From contig OX485809.1 in assembly GCA_950295325.1 (NCBI GenBank), positions 37,143,081-37,207,080 of the forward strand: DNA of 64,000 nt, in the 5' to 3' direction. Below the pieces are notes generated by a model. The model searched no databases, was not told where the DNA came from, and worked only from the letters and a program-made list of their open reading frames with translations. This document shows positions 23,450-35,478 of the stretch, one piece after another; the first letter of the stretch is position 1; each line of letters starts with the position of its first letter. This DNA is from Polytrichum commune (Eukaryota; Streptophyta; Polytrichopsida; Polytrichales; Polytrichaceae). A program made the translations under genes and the position numbers.

Positions 23450-24500
23450 CTGTACATGTGCTCATCAGTGCCCACACGTGGCATTGCAGGCGTGCACTTG
23501 ATTGCATTCCAGCTACCCCAATCCAAAACCGCCGCAGCCACTCTCAATATTTCAAATCCAAATTAACAGTGCACGGTGCACTCTATGATCTTCAACCTTG
23601 CGCTCACACGAGCTGGAAGAAATCACTGTGCACAAGAAGAGAACTCTTGCAACCAAATCCAAGGTTTCACTACTCCCACTATCATGTGCAACAACAACCA
23701 CCCCTACCCCTCGTTTAACCTCTCTTTGTAATCAAATTCTCAGCAGGTCCTGCTTTGAAAGTGCGAAGTGTTTCTGTTATTGTTTGTTGTAGTAACATGC
23801 TAGCTAGAAGTAGTGCTCATGAGTGTATCTGTGCACACACGTACGTGACCCCCTTCACAGGGTACTCTCAAGAAAGAAATCACAACGCACAAGACTCGAT
23901 ATCTCTTAACTTAAGTAGATCCCACTCCACTGAGGTTCTACTTAGCTTAATGCTCCCCACAACAACTTACAAGAACGACCGTCGTCTCTGTTTTTCAAAT
24001 TCTTAACATGACGTCGTTTGAAAGGGCAAGCTAGCTGCCTTAATTAACAGATCCTACCAAGTGCTCACGACCCTGTCTCTGCACACACGTGACATTGCAG
24101 GCATATTTGTATGCACATTTATTTCACTCCCAAGACAATCCAAGGCTCCCGCAGCCACTCCCAGAAATTCGAATCACACAAGTGACAAATCCCTTCCTTG
24201 CGCCCTTTCCAGACTCCAACCTTGCCACACGAGCGGAGAGGAAAGCATAATGCACAAATCTCAAGAACTTCTTACAACGCCCTCCAGGGTGCCACTTCTT
24301 AACTTAATGGCGAACCTGCAGCTATAACAACACCAACAACAGAAAACAACAACCAAAAACAACAACAGATGTCTGACTCTGTCTCTCAATGCACTCAAAC
24401 CAAGTGTTCTGACAGCGGAAGCCGTTTGAAACTTTGAACATCTTGCAACTGCTCATGAGTGAGTCTGTTCTCACACGTGAGATTTGAACTTCGCCCATGG
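23450..24500 (+). repeat. Degenerate repeat cluster, four units
   Basis: Units near 23458, 23815, 24061 and 24450 each begin with a TGCTCA(T/C)(G/C)A... block followed by CACACGTG-containing sequence. The first and third can be followed for about 250 bp (GCAGCCACTC, CAACCTTGC, CACACGAGC, CTTCTT/CTCTTGCAAC). The recurring CACGTG is a G-box-type palindrome. No gene was recognised. Confidence 0.55.
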
Positions 24501-25338
24501 CTGCCACTGCAGAGCCATCTGTCCATGCTCCTCACAATTTGAAATCCTCACAAGGCTTTTCAAACGAAAGTGTTGGTGGATGAATAATATGATCACTGAT
24601 AGAGAATGGACATGCATATGCAGGGTCCATCCTATCTATTCCAGCACAGATTCTCTTGTACTTCTGGGTCCTTTTAGGTCATTCCTGGTGGCCCTCTGGC
24701 AGGTAGGTTCACATTTATGACTGAACTTTTGGACCCTCCACAACGGTGCCTAACTAAAGTAGTACGTATGTAACAGATCAACCTCTTGAATTTGTTGACA
24801 TTTTCCATTGTGATATATATGCACTAGAAGGGATGCAGGGCTTTTCCCACACGATAAACACAGGGAACCAACACAGGTGAATGTCCCCCACACGTGTCGC
24901 CGAGTGGTTTCCAGGTTGCAACCACTGTGGAGCGGTTGTCATCCTGGACTTGTCCTATTTTTTAGGCCGCATCCGCTAGAAACCAGGATATGGTAATTAT
25001 TGGTGTTGTGTGTAAAAATTGAGTGGGAGGCGTCACCAACTTTTGTAGTCGCTCTCATTTAATGGCCATAAGTAGGGGACTGTCGCAAACCCGCATTTAG
25101 GTGCCTTAATTGTGCCTCGATTTAGGGGTCTACGTGTATCTTGTACCGCAGCCTAGGCCAGGGATTCGTGGCACTCAGGTAAAGTCGTCCGGTAGCAAAA
25201 ATTGGATGAATTCATCAAGAAGCTTGGATGGAGCTTACTTTAGTGAAACACCTATGAGTTGGCACGTAAGACCCCCTTGTTCTCTCATAGCTATTATGAA
25301 CTACTAGCTATTTTGTAAATATCAATTAGTTAGCAAAG
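24501..25338. other. Intergenic, no gene recognised
   Basis: Nothing identifiable on either strand. This may include the unseen left part of the MULE-type element that follows, but no terminal inverted repeat could be matched. Confidence 0.35.
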
Positions 25339-25490
25339 GGCCATGATGTGACTTTGGATGCTCTAAGCCTAATTTCTAACCCCTCATGAGTTATCACCAA
25401 GGCCATGATGTGGCTTTGGATGCTCTAATCCTATTTTCTATAATCCCTCATGAATTGTCACCAAGGCCATGATGTGGCTTGGATTCCACG
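25339..25490 (+). repeat. Three tandem units of about 63 bp abutting the transposase remnant
   Basis: GGCCATGATGTG starts units at 25339, 25401 and 25465, separated by 62 and 64 bp, each followed by (C)TTTGGATGCTCTAA and CCCTCATGA in the first two. The third unit runs directly into the transposase-like frame, so the repeat probably formed at a breakpoint that removed the N-terminal part of that gene. Confidence 0.8.
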
Positions 25491-26256
25491 TGGTTATATT
25501 GATAAATATTGCATATTGTTTGGGGGATTACGAGGTCGGCAGCTCGATTGGCTTATCACAATGTTGACAACTACAATTCATAATCATTATACATATCGTT
25601 TGGCAATGAAGAAAGCGAGATTGATCAAGAATGACACCATGACGCTTAAAGTTCGAAAAAACGTCAATTTGTCTTACTCCATCGACGAGGAGTGGACTCT
25701 TGAACCGACAAATGAACGCAAACATTGAATGTATCGAAGCTCTACATATCCGGAGAATTGGTATTATTTTATCTATCCACATCGTGATTATGCGTGTTGT
25801 GATTCTTAGTACGCAATCCGAGGAAATTTTTGCAAACATCAAGCCGTAATAATATTCAAAACAACGGATGTAGACCAAGATTGTATAGTTGAATATTATG
25901 GCACGTACTACGGAACGGCTCGTGGAGAATTGGTAGAGATGTTCAAGTCGGAGAGAGAATTTCGTGACCAAGATGGATTAGATAACGATGTCATTATTGA
26001 TTTGAATGATACATGTTCCGATGTGGCACCTAATCTAAATGATTTGGATATTGGGGTAGAGCTCTCACAAAAAGATGACACAATTGAAGTGGATGAAGAT
26101 ATTCTTCATGCAAAAATGATCAAAGATCACGTAAAATATTACAAAAAATTTGAGAGATTGATTGAAGAAAACGAATTACGCATGGCGGAGCACGCTACTT
26201 CCGAATTTCATGCGTTATTGAATCGGATGTCGAAGTTGTGTCTCGCGGATTATTAA
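25480..26256 (+). pseudogene. MULE/MuDR-type transposase C-terminal remnant with SWIM zinc finger
   Basis: One frame runs from about 25480 to the TAA at 26256 with two in-frame stops (TGA at 25726-25728 and TAG near 25809). The residues WIPRGYIDKYCILFGG and AMKKARLIKND precede a SWIM-like Cys/His cluster (CC, then GNFCKH), the DNA-binding zinc finger shared by MULE transposases and FAR1/FHY3 proteins. A long acidic tail (DNDVIIDLNDT, EVDEDILHAK) and a helical C-terminus follow. The catalytic DDE domain is missing upstream. It is about 260 codons, compared with 600-800 in intact MULE transposases. A domesticated SWIM protein is the alternative, but the stops argue for a dead transposon. Confidence 0.7.
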
Positions 26257-27208
26257 TGCACATTACATCCGGAAATCCAATTTGCGAAATTGGATAGGGG
26301 TATGGGTAATTCAATCCGTAGAAAGCAAGGGTGGTATGAAAGGATGCTCTCAAAAAGACCTCGCCAATTGAATACTTAGTTAGATTGATTGTCAATATCT
26401 CGGTTCATTTAGAATAATTGTGTTCTTTTAGGATGTTTTATCACCTTACATATTATTGTAGGTGAATATTTTCACCATCGTATATAATAAATAATTATAT
26501 TTTTTTATATATCTTATTCAATTATAAGATCTCTGATCTATATATTTATCTTTGTAAATACAAAGTGATAACAATTATAGATAGGATATAGGATATAGGA
26601 TATATGATAGGATATACACTTTAAGGATAATATAAAAAACAACAAAAATAAGGTATATTAAGAAAATGACTACTTCCTGACAATACCTTATCCATACGTA
26701 TACCTTTAAAAGTGCAAATGATAACCATTATGGATAAGGTATCGTTGTTTTACACTTTAAAGATAATATGAAAGCAATAATGATATGGTATACTCAGAAT
26801 ATGATTACCCTCTGACTATAGTCTATCTTACAATGTAAACTATAAGACTATTGTATACTATACCCTATTCATATGTTTATCTCTGAAAGTGCAAATGATA
26901 ACCATTATAGATAAAATATCGGTATTTTCCACTTTAAAAATAATATTAAAGCAATAATGATAGGGTATACTCAGAATATGATTACCCTCTGACTATAGTC
27001 TATCTTACAATCTAAACCACAAGATTATTCAATACGATACCCTATCCATATGCTTATCTCTGAAAAAAATATAAAATCAATAATAAAAATATATATTCAG
27101 CAAATATATGTTACATTATTATAACATATATCACACTCGAATACATAAGATTATTTTGCACGATATTTTATCTATACACTTATTAAATATTTAAACATAT
27201 AAATATTT
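26257..27208. repeat. AT-rich spacer with 177-bp tandem repeats
   Basis: AGTGCAAATGATAACC starts near-identical units at 26711 and 26888 (period 177 bp). A partial upstream unit lies in 26600-26710, with GGATATA repeats at 26585-26610. The block separates the plus-strand transposase remnant from the facing minus-strand ORF. No coding potential. Confidence 0.75.
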
Positions 27209-28323
27209 TTATATTTTTATATATATTGGAAAAATATACAACAAAAATACTACCATCACTAAATTCGAATAGCTACATCTTCTTATATGTATTCATCTTC
27301 TTCGTCTACCGAGTCTGCTTCGTCGCTATTCTCGGAACTTGGCGCCCTCCAATCCATCTCATCATTGCTTGCTCGGGATTGTGAATCCCGAGCCAATGCC
27401 GCTCCTCGCTCGGCTTTAAAGGCATGAATGCTCGAAAAAAATGCGAGAAGACGGGCTCTCAACTTGACATAATGGTCGAGAAAAGTCTCAAAGTTTTAAA
27501 AAAAATTCATCTTTTTGGAACATGCGCTATGGTTATATACTCCGCGAGTTTACGAAAAATAAGATCGCGGATATTCGCGGATTCTTTCATTTCGTACCGT
27601 TCGCGAATAAATGCGGGTGCAAGAGCAAACATATATGGCAACCTCGACTTGGCTATCCGGTTACGAATTGGTTTGCTTCGCTTGAACGCCGTCCACGTGG
27701 CTGGATAAAAAAGAGCATCACCCCACACCGCAAAACCGAAATTACCTTTGACCGAACGGATAAAAAATAATGCAAGAGGGGATAATTCCTCTAGCAAAGG
27801 ATTTTCAGCCGCGTCGTGAAGCATATTATCATATTGTCGCTCGGCAGCAATAGCCCATCTCGACTTTGCTTTTGTGTCTTTCCGTTTCAGCCTCGCAACT
27901 GGATTGGATAAAGCTCGAAGATTGTTCCTTTGATTCTCCTCTACCGTGGTTGTACGCGTTCTCGTGGGGCCCGCCATTCGCGGTCTACGTCCTTTGTCAC
28001 CGCCTTCAACATCAATAAAACAATGATCATTTAGTAAATGTTTTTTTAATTTTTGTTACTTACGTAATTTCTTTTACATTCCACCCAAAGACAATAAAAT
28101 TTCTGGCGGACGCCTTCTCCTCGTATAGCCCAATGCACATCCATTTGAGCAACCCCATCGGCGGGGAGCTCACTTTCCCGTAAATGCGGCAAACCTTCGG
28201 AGGCTTCATCTTCATCCATTGGGTTGTAATTTGCTTCCTTCTCTTCATTCATTGCATTATTTTCCCCTGTTGCCTCAATAAGAGTTGATGATGAAACCAA
28301 ACTTAACTGAATAGGTGGAACAT
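27209..28323 (-). pseudogene. Unknown transposon-associated ORF, convergent with the MULE remnant
   Basis: Minus-strand coding stretch in at least two parts. 28323-28064 begins after a TTTTTTTGTAG acceptor, is rich in acidic residues and ends at a GTAAGT donor. 27980-27507 is a basic region beginning MAGPTRTRTTT and including KGNFGFAVWGDALFYPATW. After a frameshift in A and T runs near 27495-27515 the frame continues (NFETFLDHYVKLRARLL) to a strongly acidic end (SSENSDEADSVDEEDEYI) near 27290 and a stop about 27209. I do not recognise the family. The phase between the two parts is not resolved. Tail-to-tail placement with a SWIM-type transposase recalls the mudrA/mudrB layout of maize MuDR, but no sequence similarity to mudrB can be claimed. 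Confidence 0.5.
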
Positions 28324-28859
28324 CTACAAAAAAATATAATATATATATATATATTTAAGATAAGGTATCGTAATTTTTCATTTTCATGGATTACAACAAT
28401 CAATACACCGGATAGGGTATTATAAAAAAAATTACAAAAAAAACCATCTTTGCCACTCAAAGAGTAGCAAAGATGGTTAAATCGTTACTTTGCGAATGAC
28501 CTTGTACCGTTGTTGCAATGGTATAGTCCGAAAGTGCAATGTTCACTATTGTTGGAGAATCGGGTCAGTGTTGAGAGCCATTCGAATTTCTGTGGTTACC
28601 GGAGATAGAATAATTAGAATAAATGCCATAATTCTATACAAAAATTCAAAAAAAATAACACATAGTCAATGATGGATGAATTTACTTAGACACCAAGAAC
28701 ACCAAACTATTCTAAGTTACCCTCTACATATAACCCCATGTTCATGAATGATATCAAGCATACATTTCATAAGGTGGAAACCTCAACAAACTATTCTATT
28801 GCTAAGCAATGTATCTTGTTTTTCAAAGAAATGAAAGTGAAAAATGGCATTTAAAATAT
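28324..28859. other. AT-rich spacer, no gene recognised
   Basis: Contains an (AT)n tract near 28338-28352 and a short GATAAGGTATCG match to the tandem repeats at 26711-27066, hinting that 25.3-28.5 kb is one element. A small inverted repeat (ACCATCTTTGC at 28442-28452, GCAAAGATGGT at 28467-28477) is present. No terminal inverted repeats were matched. Confidence 0.4.
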
Positions 28860-30048
28860 CAATTTACTTTGCAGGGGTTCAAGTGAGGATGAATCAGATC
28901 TTTAGACAGAAAGAGAGGGAAAGACGATGTTGAGCGAGGGTAGACATGAATAATATAGGAAACTTGTTTGAAACAGAAACCATAGTCAGTCTAGATTCTA
29001 GTGTTTACAAGTCCAACTGGTTATATGTTGTATCAGGACCTCATATTCTAACATGTTTCAGAAGTTTCTGAATCTCAACTTAATGCACGTGGTATCTTGA
29101 CACATGTGTTATGAGCATGCCATGTCCAAGTGCATCAAACAACAACAACAGGAACTTACATCACCAAAACAACAGCTTCCGAACACACATCTACTTCTTC
29201 CCTCATTCCTACACCGCAACGTGAGAGCCTTATTCTTGGTGTTGATTTCATGATGATTCAAGAAAGAGAAGATAATATCTGTACCAAACATATATTTTCA
29301 ATAATCCTCATTCATGAGTAGTACTGCAACGATAACCACTGGGATTTTGAGCATGTTAATTAATATTGCCAATCCAGGTGCATCAAACAGAAGTTAAGCT
29401 AGCTGTAAGCTCGACAGAAGCTAAGCTTCATATTTTTGCTCAATTTACTTTGCAGGGGTTCAAGCGAGGATGAATCAAATCCTTAGACAGAAAGAGAGGG
29501 AAAGATGATGTTGAGCGAGGGCAGACATGAATAACATAGGAAACTTGTTTGAAACAGAGACCTTCATTGAAACAGAAACCATAGTCAGTCTAGATTCTAG
29601 TGTCTACAAGTCCAACTGGTTATATGTTGCACCAGGACCTCATATTCTAACATGTTTCAGAAGTTTCTAAATCTCAACTTAATGCACATGGTATCTTGAC
29701 ACATGTATTATGAGCATGTCAATTAGTATTGCCATGTCCAAGTGCATCAAACAACAACAGGAACTTACATCACCAAAACAACGGCTTCCGAACACACATC
29801 TACTTCTTCCCTCACTCCTACACCGCAACGTGAGAGCCTTATTCTTGGTGTTGATTTCATGATGATTCAAGAAAGAGAAGATAATATCTGTACCAAATAT
29901 ATATTTTCAATAATCCTCATTCATGAGTAGTACTGCAACGATTACCACTGGGATTTTGAGCATGTTAATTAATATTGCCAATCCAGGTGCATCAACCAGA
30001 AGCTAAGCTAGCTGTAAGCTTGACAGAAGCTAAGCTTCATATTTTTGT
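28860..30048 (+). repeat. Tandem duplication of a roughly 0.6-kb unit
   Basis: Unit 1 is 28860-29440 (581 bp) and unit 2 is 29441-30048 (about 608 bp); both begin CAATTTACTTTGCAGGGG. They are highly similar throughout. Unit 2 has two short insertions, including an added GACCTTCATTGAAACAGA-type segment near 29558. No open frame of note is conserved, so this looks like a recent non-coding tandem duplication. Confidence 0.9.
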
Positions 30049-31149
30049 TTCATAACTACTAAATACATGAAGCTAAGCTAAGTGACTAAAACATGACCAA
30101 CACTCAACGATCCTCCTTCCCTCACTCCTACTCCTCAAAAGTGGGAGTTTGCACATGAAACCAATGCAACTTGACCTTCATCAATCCTGCGAAAACCACT
30201 GAGACATCTAAACAAATCCAAGCTGTGACTTGAGGTCTAGTAGCAACTGCAACTCAAGTAGGGTAGCAATTCATATGGCATGTATTATGTAGAGAGGATT
30301 TTCCAGACATAAGGAGATGGGTGAGTGATTTGATAGGGCAGAGCAAATAAGTGCTAACATTTGCTACAAGACACAAAACAATATATTGGAGAGAAAAAAT
30401 GTGAGGTGAAAATGTAAGAGGAATACTCAAGAGGGGAGAGAAGAACCCGGAGAGTTGGGAAAGAGCCGCTCACAAAAAGATGTTCGGGTGAGGGGACAAG
30501 GAGCCTTAAATGGCTTAAGAAAATGACTTGCTAATCTATTAAAAAAAAGCGGATGAGTAGTCATGGGTTGGCAACCCATAATGCACCCACTTACTCATAA
30601 AAATATCCGGACTAATAGTGATGGGTTGCCAACCCATGATGCACCCTCTTGCTTCCATATGAGGCGTTGCTTTTTATGTCTAACTCCTTTGTATTATCAC
30701 CTTAAGTATTAGATTAGTCTTGGATTATTTTGGAACTACTAAAGGTTGGTATTAGCGGAACCCTTGAGACAAGGAGCCGGCGACATAAGGAAATGTCTAA
30801 AATGTTTAGCTCATCTGCAAAGATGGATGAGCTCTCACTAATGAGAATACTTGAGTGCCACGAATCCCCGGCCCCGCAGCCTGCATGGGTATTTGGTCCA
30901 GGGCATCTTCCTTGTATTTTTGTGGTACCAAAATAATACAAGAGTCCAAATAATTCATGCTTTCGTTTTGCCCAATATGTTTCTATCTTTATTGTGTACT
31001 CTGTCATCGATGTATATACGTATCCAGTGGTATGTTTGTGTTCACAAATCAAAGGACATGGTATTTGTATTTTCCGCAATTATAGGCCACACACTTTATT
31101 ATCATTATAAAAGAATACAAATTCCTTAAACTGATTGTATTAAGACAAA
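30049..31149. other. Intergenic with twin palindromes
   Basis: No gene recognised. Two 17-bp palindromes with 8-bp arms, ATGGGTTGGCAACCCAT (30563-30579) and ATGGGTTGCCAACCCAT (30621-30637), sit 58 bp apart, each followed by (A/G)ATGCACCC. An open frame near 30714-31079 (minus) has no known motif. Confidence 0.45.
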
Positions 31150-32700
31150 CACAACCCTGGTCGTATTTGTGTCTATACTGCTACATGAATGGCACTCCAC
31201 ATTGCCCATAATACGTTCCGCCGCATTGCCTGGTTCCAAGCCGTGTGCCTCCCTCCTCCTCCTACTTATCAGAGCGCCCACTCCATGTATCTGATTCTTG
31301 AAACAGATGCACTTCCAATTGGTTAGCCTGTGTCGGATTCCAATTGCCGTTGCGGCCGTGTATTCAAAGGCCTTCAGCTCTGCATGTCACATAAAGCATT
31401 CCAGAAACATGACTCCCCATGGTTGCATGCATACAGACAGGGAATTAGTCGCGGCAACATGCAAAGGGGTCCCCACAGATTGGGATGTATTGTCGGTATC
31501 ATGTGCACATCGTGCATCCCTGTGCTGCATTTGCCACTTGCGTATCGCTCCACATGTCGCTAGGGCATGGTGGGCTTCCTCCCACCATATAATATTTTAC
31601 CCGCTTGCATTCCTTCCTCCCTGCACATCACCTCCATTGCACATATGAACACATCATTCTTAAAGTTGTTGTCGACAGCCAACAAATGCAAATGACACTT
31701 GGAATTTCTACATAGTGGGCTTCCATGGAACCCTTCAGTCGCACACATGCATCCATCACTCCACCCCCCCCCCCCTCGAGCACGTAGTCAACGTCCTCGC
31801 CCGCTCTCCCGAAGCACAATGGTACCAGGCTGCATTCTGCAATGAAGCACAAAACAGATGCGGCATCCCGTCCCTCATCCTGCAATACGGGGGTTTCCAC
31901 TACCTCATGCATGGAAAGTAACAAAGAACTGTACATCATGAATTACAACAACAATTCCGCCAAAATGCCCCTTTGTGGAGCTATAAATTGGAGTTTCATT
32001 GTTTTGGTTTTTTTAAAGCACATGGTCTACTTTGGATAGTTTTTGTGTACACTTCAAAATGGCGTATGTTGACCACAAACCAGCATGTGATTTCTTCCCG
32101 TGAAAATTGCAAAAAATATCTACATTTCATATACACCATGATTCTGACTATGTGCATTTACAATTGAACAAAAATGCTAGCCTTCTTTGCAACCATCTTG
32201 GCAGTGGACTGCAGACACTCCTCCTGGCAGCGTGCAACAACGTCCCAAAATTCACCCCACCATTTCTGGAGCCTGCTTCTTGTCCACAAGATAGGTGACA
32301 GACCACCTCACCATGGTGTCGCGGGGAGCAGGTGGTGTCACTGCCTCATCCAAGTAACGGATATTGGGGACCGACTGCATGAACATCAACTCCACGTTTT
32401 TTTTAACACCTTTGTGACCTTCACATATTGTTGCCCATTCTCACACAGCGACATCAAGAAACTCCGGTTGTTTCCGGTCTCGGTGTTGTGTGAGGGGGGG
32501 GGGGGCGCCTCCTGCAATTCCTTCGCCAACACGTTTTATTCCATTTCCTGGGTACAGAGTCCAACACTCCGTGCCCATTGGGTGCAAACCCTGAACCCAT
32601 TGTTAATTGGTGGGTCAGTTCCATTGTACAACAACACACCCGTTTTCCCTCCCCACCTTCCACATGAAGAAAAAACAAACATGCCATCATAGCTTGCAAA
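31150..32700 (-). pseudogene. Decayed transposon ORF remnants, family not identified
   Basis: Minus-strand frames switch repeatedly but contain protein-like blocks, for example VELMFMQSVPNIRYLDEAV followed by RDTMVRWSVTYLVDKKQ and WGEFWDVVARCQEECLQST (about 32400-32170). Poly-C and poly-G runs (near 31764-31776 and 32493-32505) break frames. They lie downstream, on the same strand, of the transposase_24-like ORF, so they may be later exons of one transposon gene. No catalytic motif was found. Confidence 0.35.
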
Positions 32701-32702
32701 GC

Positions 32703-33071
32703 CTACAGGTTGGCAAGACTCACCATAGAGTGATATCGAGGCTGCACCGCAGGAGGCCGTCGAGCACGAGCCGTGCCTCTCCCTCTTCCATTTCCCCCCT
32801 TTGTTGTTGCGCCAACTGGTCCTTTGCTTCTAGCATTGCCCCCTCTTTCCTCTGTTGTTGTTGTTGGCCCATGCTTCTCCGGGGGTAAATTCAAATTTAG
32901 TGCGGCATGTTCTTCCCCCTGTGGTCCCCTCACTCTGTTAACCCTGTCTTGTGTGCTATTGAGTGAGTTCCACCGTGTTTTTTTGGTGCTCACCCAACCC
33001 TCATCTCTACCTTTCCCAGGATCAGAAGGTGCTGCCCAATCCCGAATAGTTGCAGTGAAATCATTCCACAT
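32703..33071 (-). pseudogene. Low-complexity Gly/Arg-rich ORF segment
   Basis: A 120-codon open minus-strand frame containing LNLNLPPEKHGPTTTT and a Gly/Arg-rich stretch (GGNGRGRGTARARRPP). The composition suggests a disordered or nucleic-acid-binding tail. It shares strand and position with the flanking transposon-derived ORFs and could be an exon of the same decayed gene. Confidence 0.3.
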
Positions 33072-33176
33072 TGATGCGCAGGATACCGGTGTTCGCAGTT
33101 GAGTGGTCGGACATGATAATTCAATTTGTTGTGACTCCTCTTCCAGAGTTTCTGCATCATTGTTTGCCTTTTTTTG

Positions 33177-33855
33177 CTAGCATTGGGGTGAGAACAATGC
33201 GGGTGATGCGTCCCGTCCACGCCCCCACGCACTCCCTTCCTCCCCCCCTGCTGTGCCCACAATGTCTATGTCCAAATTGACATTGTCGTTAAACGTTTGT
33301 GTTTCTTCAATGTAATTGACAACATCGTGTCCATTGTAATTGAAGCAAAACTCCTCGTCTTCAAGGCATACTGCCTCGCCACGCGGGGGGTTCGCACTCG
33401 GGGCTTTCAGACAATCCTCCCCTTCTGTATCCCTTCTCCATGTTTGCTTGGGATTGGCATCCACCAAAACTTGCTCACAAAGTCTGTCCACCTTGGCGCT
33501 TGCATCTTTCAGACCACATACTTGGTCCGCAATGTTCTCCATGACATTATGTACCCCTTTGATGTCATCGCACACCCACGTCATATCGAACTGCACTGTA
33601 GCCAATGCCCTCTCCAAGACATTCAGCTTCTCGATCACAGTTGCTTGTGTTGCTCCAATGGCCTCAATTGCAGCAATTATTGCTATCAAACCCTCTCCCT
33701 TGTTTTCTGTCTCTGCGATTTCTAAGGGCTCCATATCCCCCTCATTGGAGTATCCGGTCACATATGACGAGCATTCGTCGTTGTCCTCCACTGACAGGAC
33801 CTTCTCGTTTTTTGTAGTCTGCGACCACCTTTGTGTATGCTAAATGCATTCTCCG
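33177..33855 (-). pseudogene. Coiled-coil-like ORF of a decayed transposon gene
   Basis: More than 200 codons open on the minus strand. The 5' edge follows a possible acceptor (ATTTAG, about 33850), upstream of QTTKNEKVLSVEDNDE. The middle is helical and heptad-like (ATVIEKLNVLERALATVQ, VHNVMENIADQVCGLKD, AKVDRLCEQVL), which suggests a coiled coil, and the end is acidic. The neighbour at 34232-35070 ends in a GTGAGT donor pointing towards this exon, so the two were probably spliced together. No family is recognised with certainty. Confidence 0.45.
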
Positions 33856-34231
33856 ATACTAAATTGCATTGAAATGCTATTGCTTGCCATGTGTGGTGCT
33901 CTCTAAGACTAGACCCCCACATGCAATGACTGGGACCACACGCGTACAACACATGATCCTCTTCTGCTACACAAATTGCACAAATAAACACAAACATTGC
34001 ATTGTTGGACTAAACCTGAGGTTTGCGCTATGACCTAGAGCACTTGCATGATATTGACAGTAATATGGGCAACCACACGCGCATGTGTCTGATTGCCAGG
34101 ACATGTCCAAACAAACACTCCATGCCCACATGTACTCCCTACAACATGTTGCATCCCTTACAGAAATGCGAGGAAGAGCACAGAAATGGAACAGACATAT
34201 TTTGGGATGGCAAACTAAAGATTGTGACTCA

Positions 34232-35070
34232 CCGCCCCATCCATTCTGTCTATTAGCGAATTCCGTCCGTTCTTGCTGGTCGTCTGCACCCTGGACCTGC
34301 GGCTAGCCATCTCAGCAGCTTCCTCTTTGCGGGCTTGGGTGGGCCACCATTTCGTTAGCTTTGCCCACGCCTCCTCGGGACAGTTGTGGTGTCTTTTTGT
34401 GTCGCTGTATTTTTGCCAATGTGCTTTCCATACTACTCTTTGAGTGCGCAAGTGCCCACTCAAATATTTGTCAACACGTCTGGGGTCCAGCGGTGGGTCA
34501 AACTTGTACCGCGCATCTAGCTCCCTGTGAACCGTAGTCTTTTCAAAGATGTTGTAATCCTTCCCACTCTCTTTGCTCGGGTCAAGGAGCTTGTACGCCA
34601 CCTCTTTGGCGGTTGCATGTCACTTGGCCTTCAAATCTGTACTCTCCTCTAGAATTTTGATTGTTGTTGGTCGGCCATTGGCCAATGACTCCTTCATCTC
34701 CCTCGCAAACTTTGTGTTTGCCTTCCTATTCATATTCCTCGTCAGATTCCTTCTTGTGCTACTTTTTTTCATCACACTGTCACCGACATCTCCCGGAGGC
34801 TGCTCTATAGCCTTTGGGGGCGTGGACAAGTCCACAAGGTCGCATGGACTGCGCACGTGGTTTGGGACTACTGATCCGGCGTCTGCCCGTTTGCGCACCA
34901 CACATGTGTACCCTTCAGGGATGGGATCCCCATCCTTTAATGCCATCAACTGTGGAGTTCTTGGAGTCCTTGCCTGTGGGCTCGTGGGCCGGCTTCTCCC
35001 GTTCCATGTCCTCGAATTCCCAACATTTGGGCTTCCATTGGTGGTGCATGATCATGCGCCTGTCCTGCTC
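34232..35070 (-). pseudogene. En/Spm-type (transposase_24-like) ORF
   Basis: One minus-strand frame runs from about 35070 to a GTGAGT donor at about 34231, broken once by TGA near 34620 between LKAK and HATAKEVAYK. It starts with a Pro/Thr-rich part (PTSPQARTPRTPQLMALKDG) and ends with HLRTQRVVWKAHWQKY, CPEEAWAKLTKWWPTQARK and a basic SRRSRVQTTSKNGRNSLIDR. The W-x-KxHW, PEEAW and KNGRN pattern resembles the plant Ptta/En/Spm transposase_24 domain found in CACTA-type elements. Assignment is by motif memory only. The stop codon indicates decay. Confidence 0.5.
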
Positions 35071-35478
35071 GTGCTAGCAGCCTGCACTCAAGCCAATTCT
35101 AATTGACCAACTGCGAACTTCAGCATCGATGCGACAGATGGCTTTAACAAGGAAAAACATAAATACATGAAGGTTCCTGTGTTTGGCCCTTACATTTCTG
35201 CTGCTTGCAATGCAATTATTGAGAAACATAGACAGCTGCAACAACCATACATCAAGAAGTGGCCGTTGTGCATGCCTCCTTCCACAAGAACATTTCCACA
35301 AGTTCCACTGTGCTTTGTTCCAATGCTCCCATTTCCATGCACACATTGCCTCCACCATCAATGCAATATCCACGAGGTACACACTTCCTACATGGACATC
35401 ATACATGATACAACAAATAAAATAAAAGAAGCAGGGGAGTTTGCTTTCTTGTGTAGATTTTCCAATGCGGGGTCCCGC
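35071..35478. other. Spacer between transposon ORF and LTR-like block
   Basis: Open frames on both strands without recognised motifs. Probably the 5' flank of the transposase_24-like gene. Confidence 0.3.
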
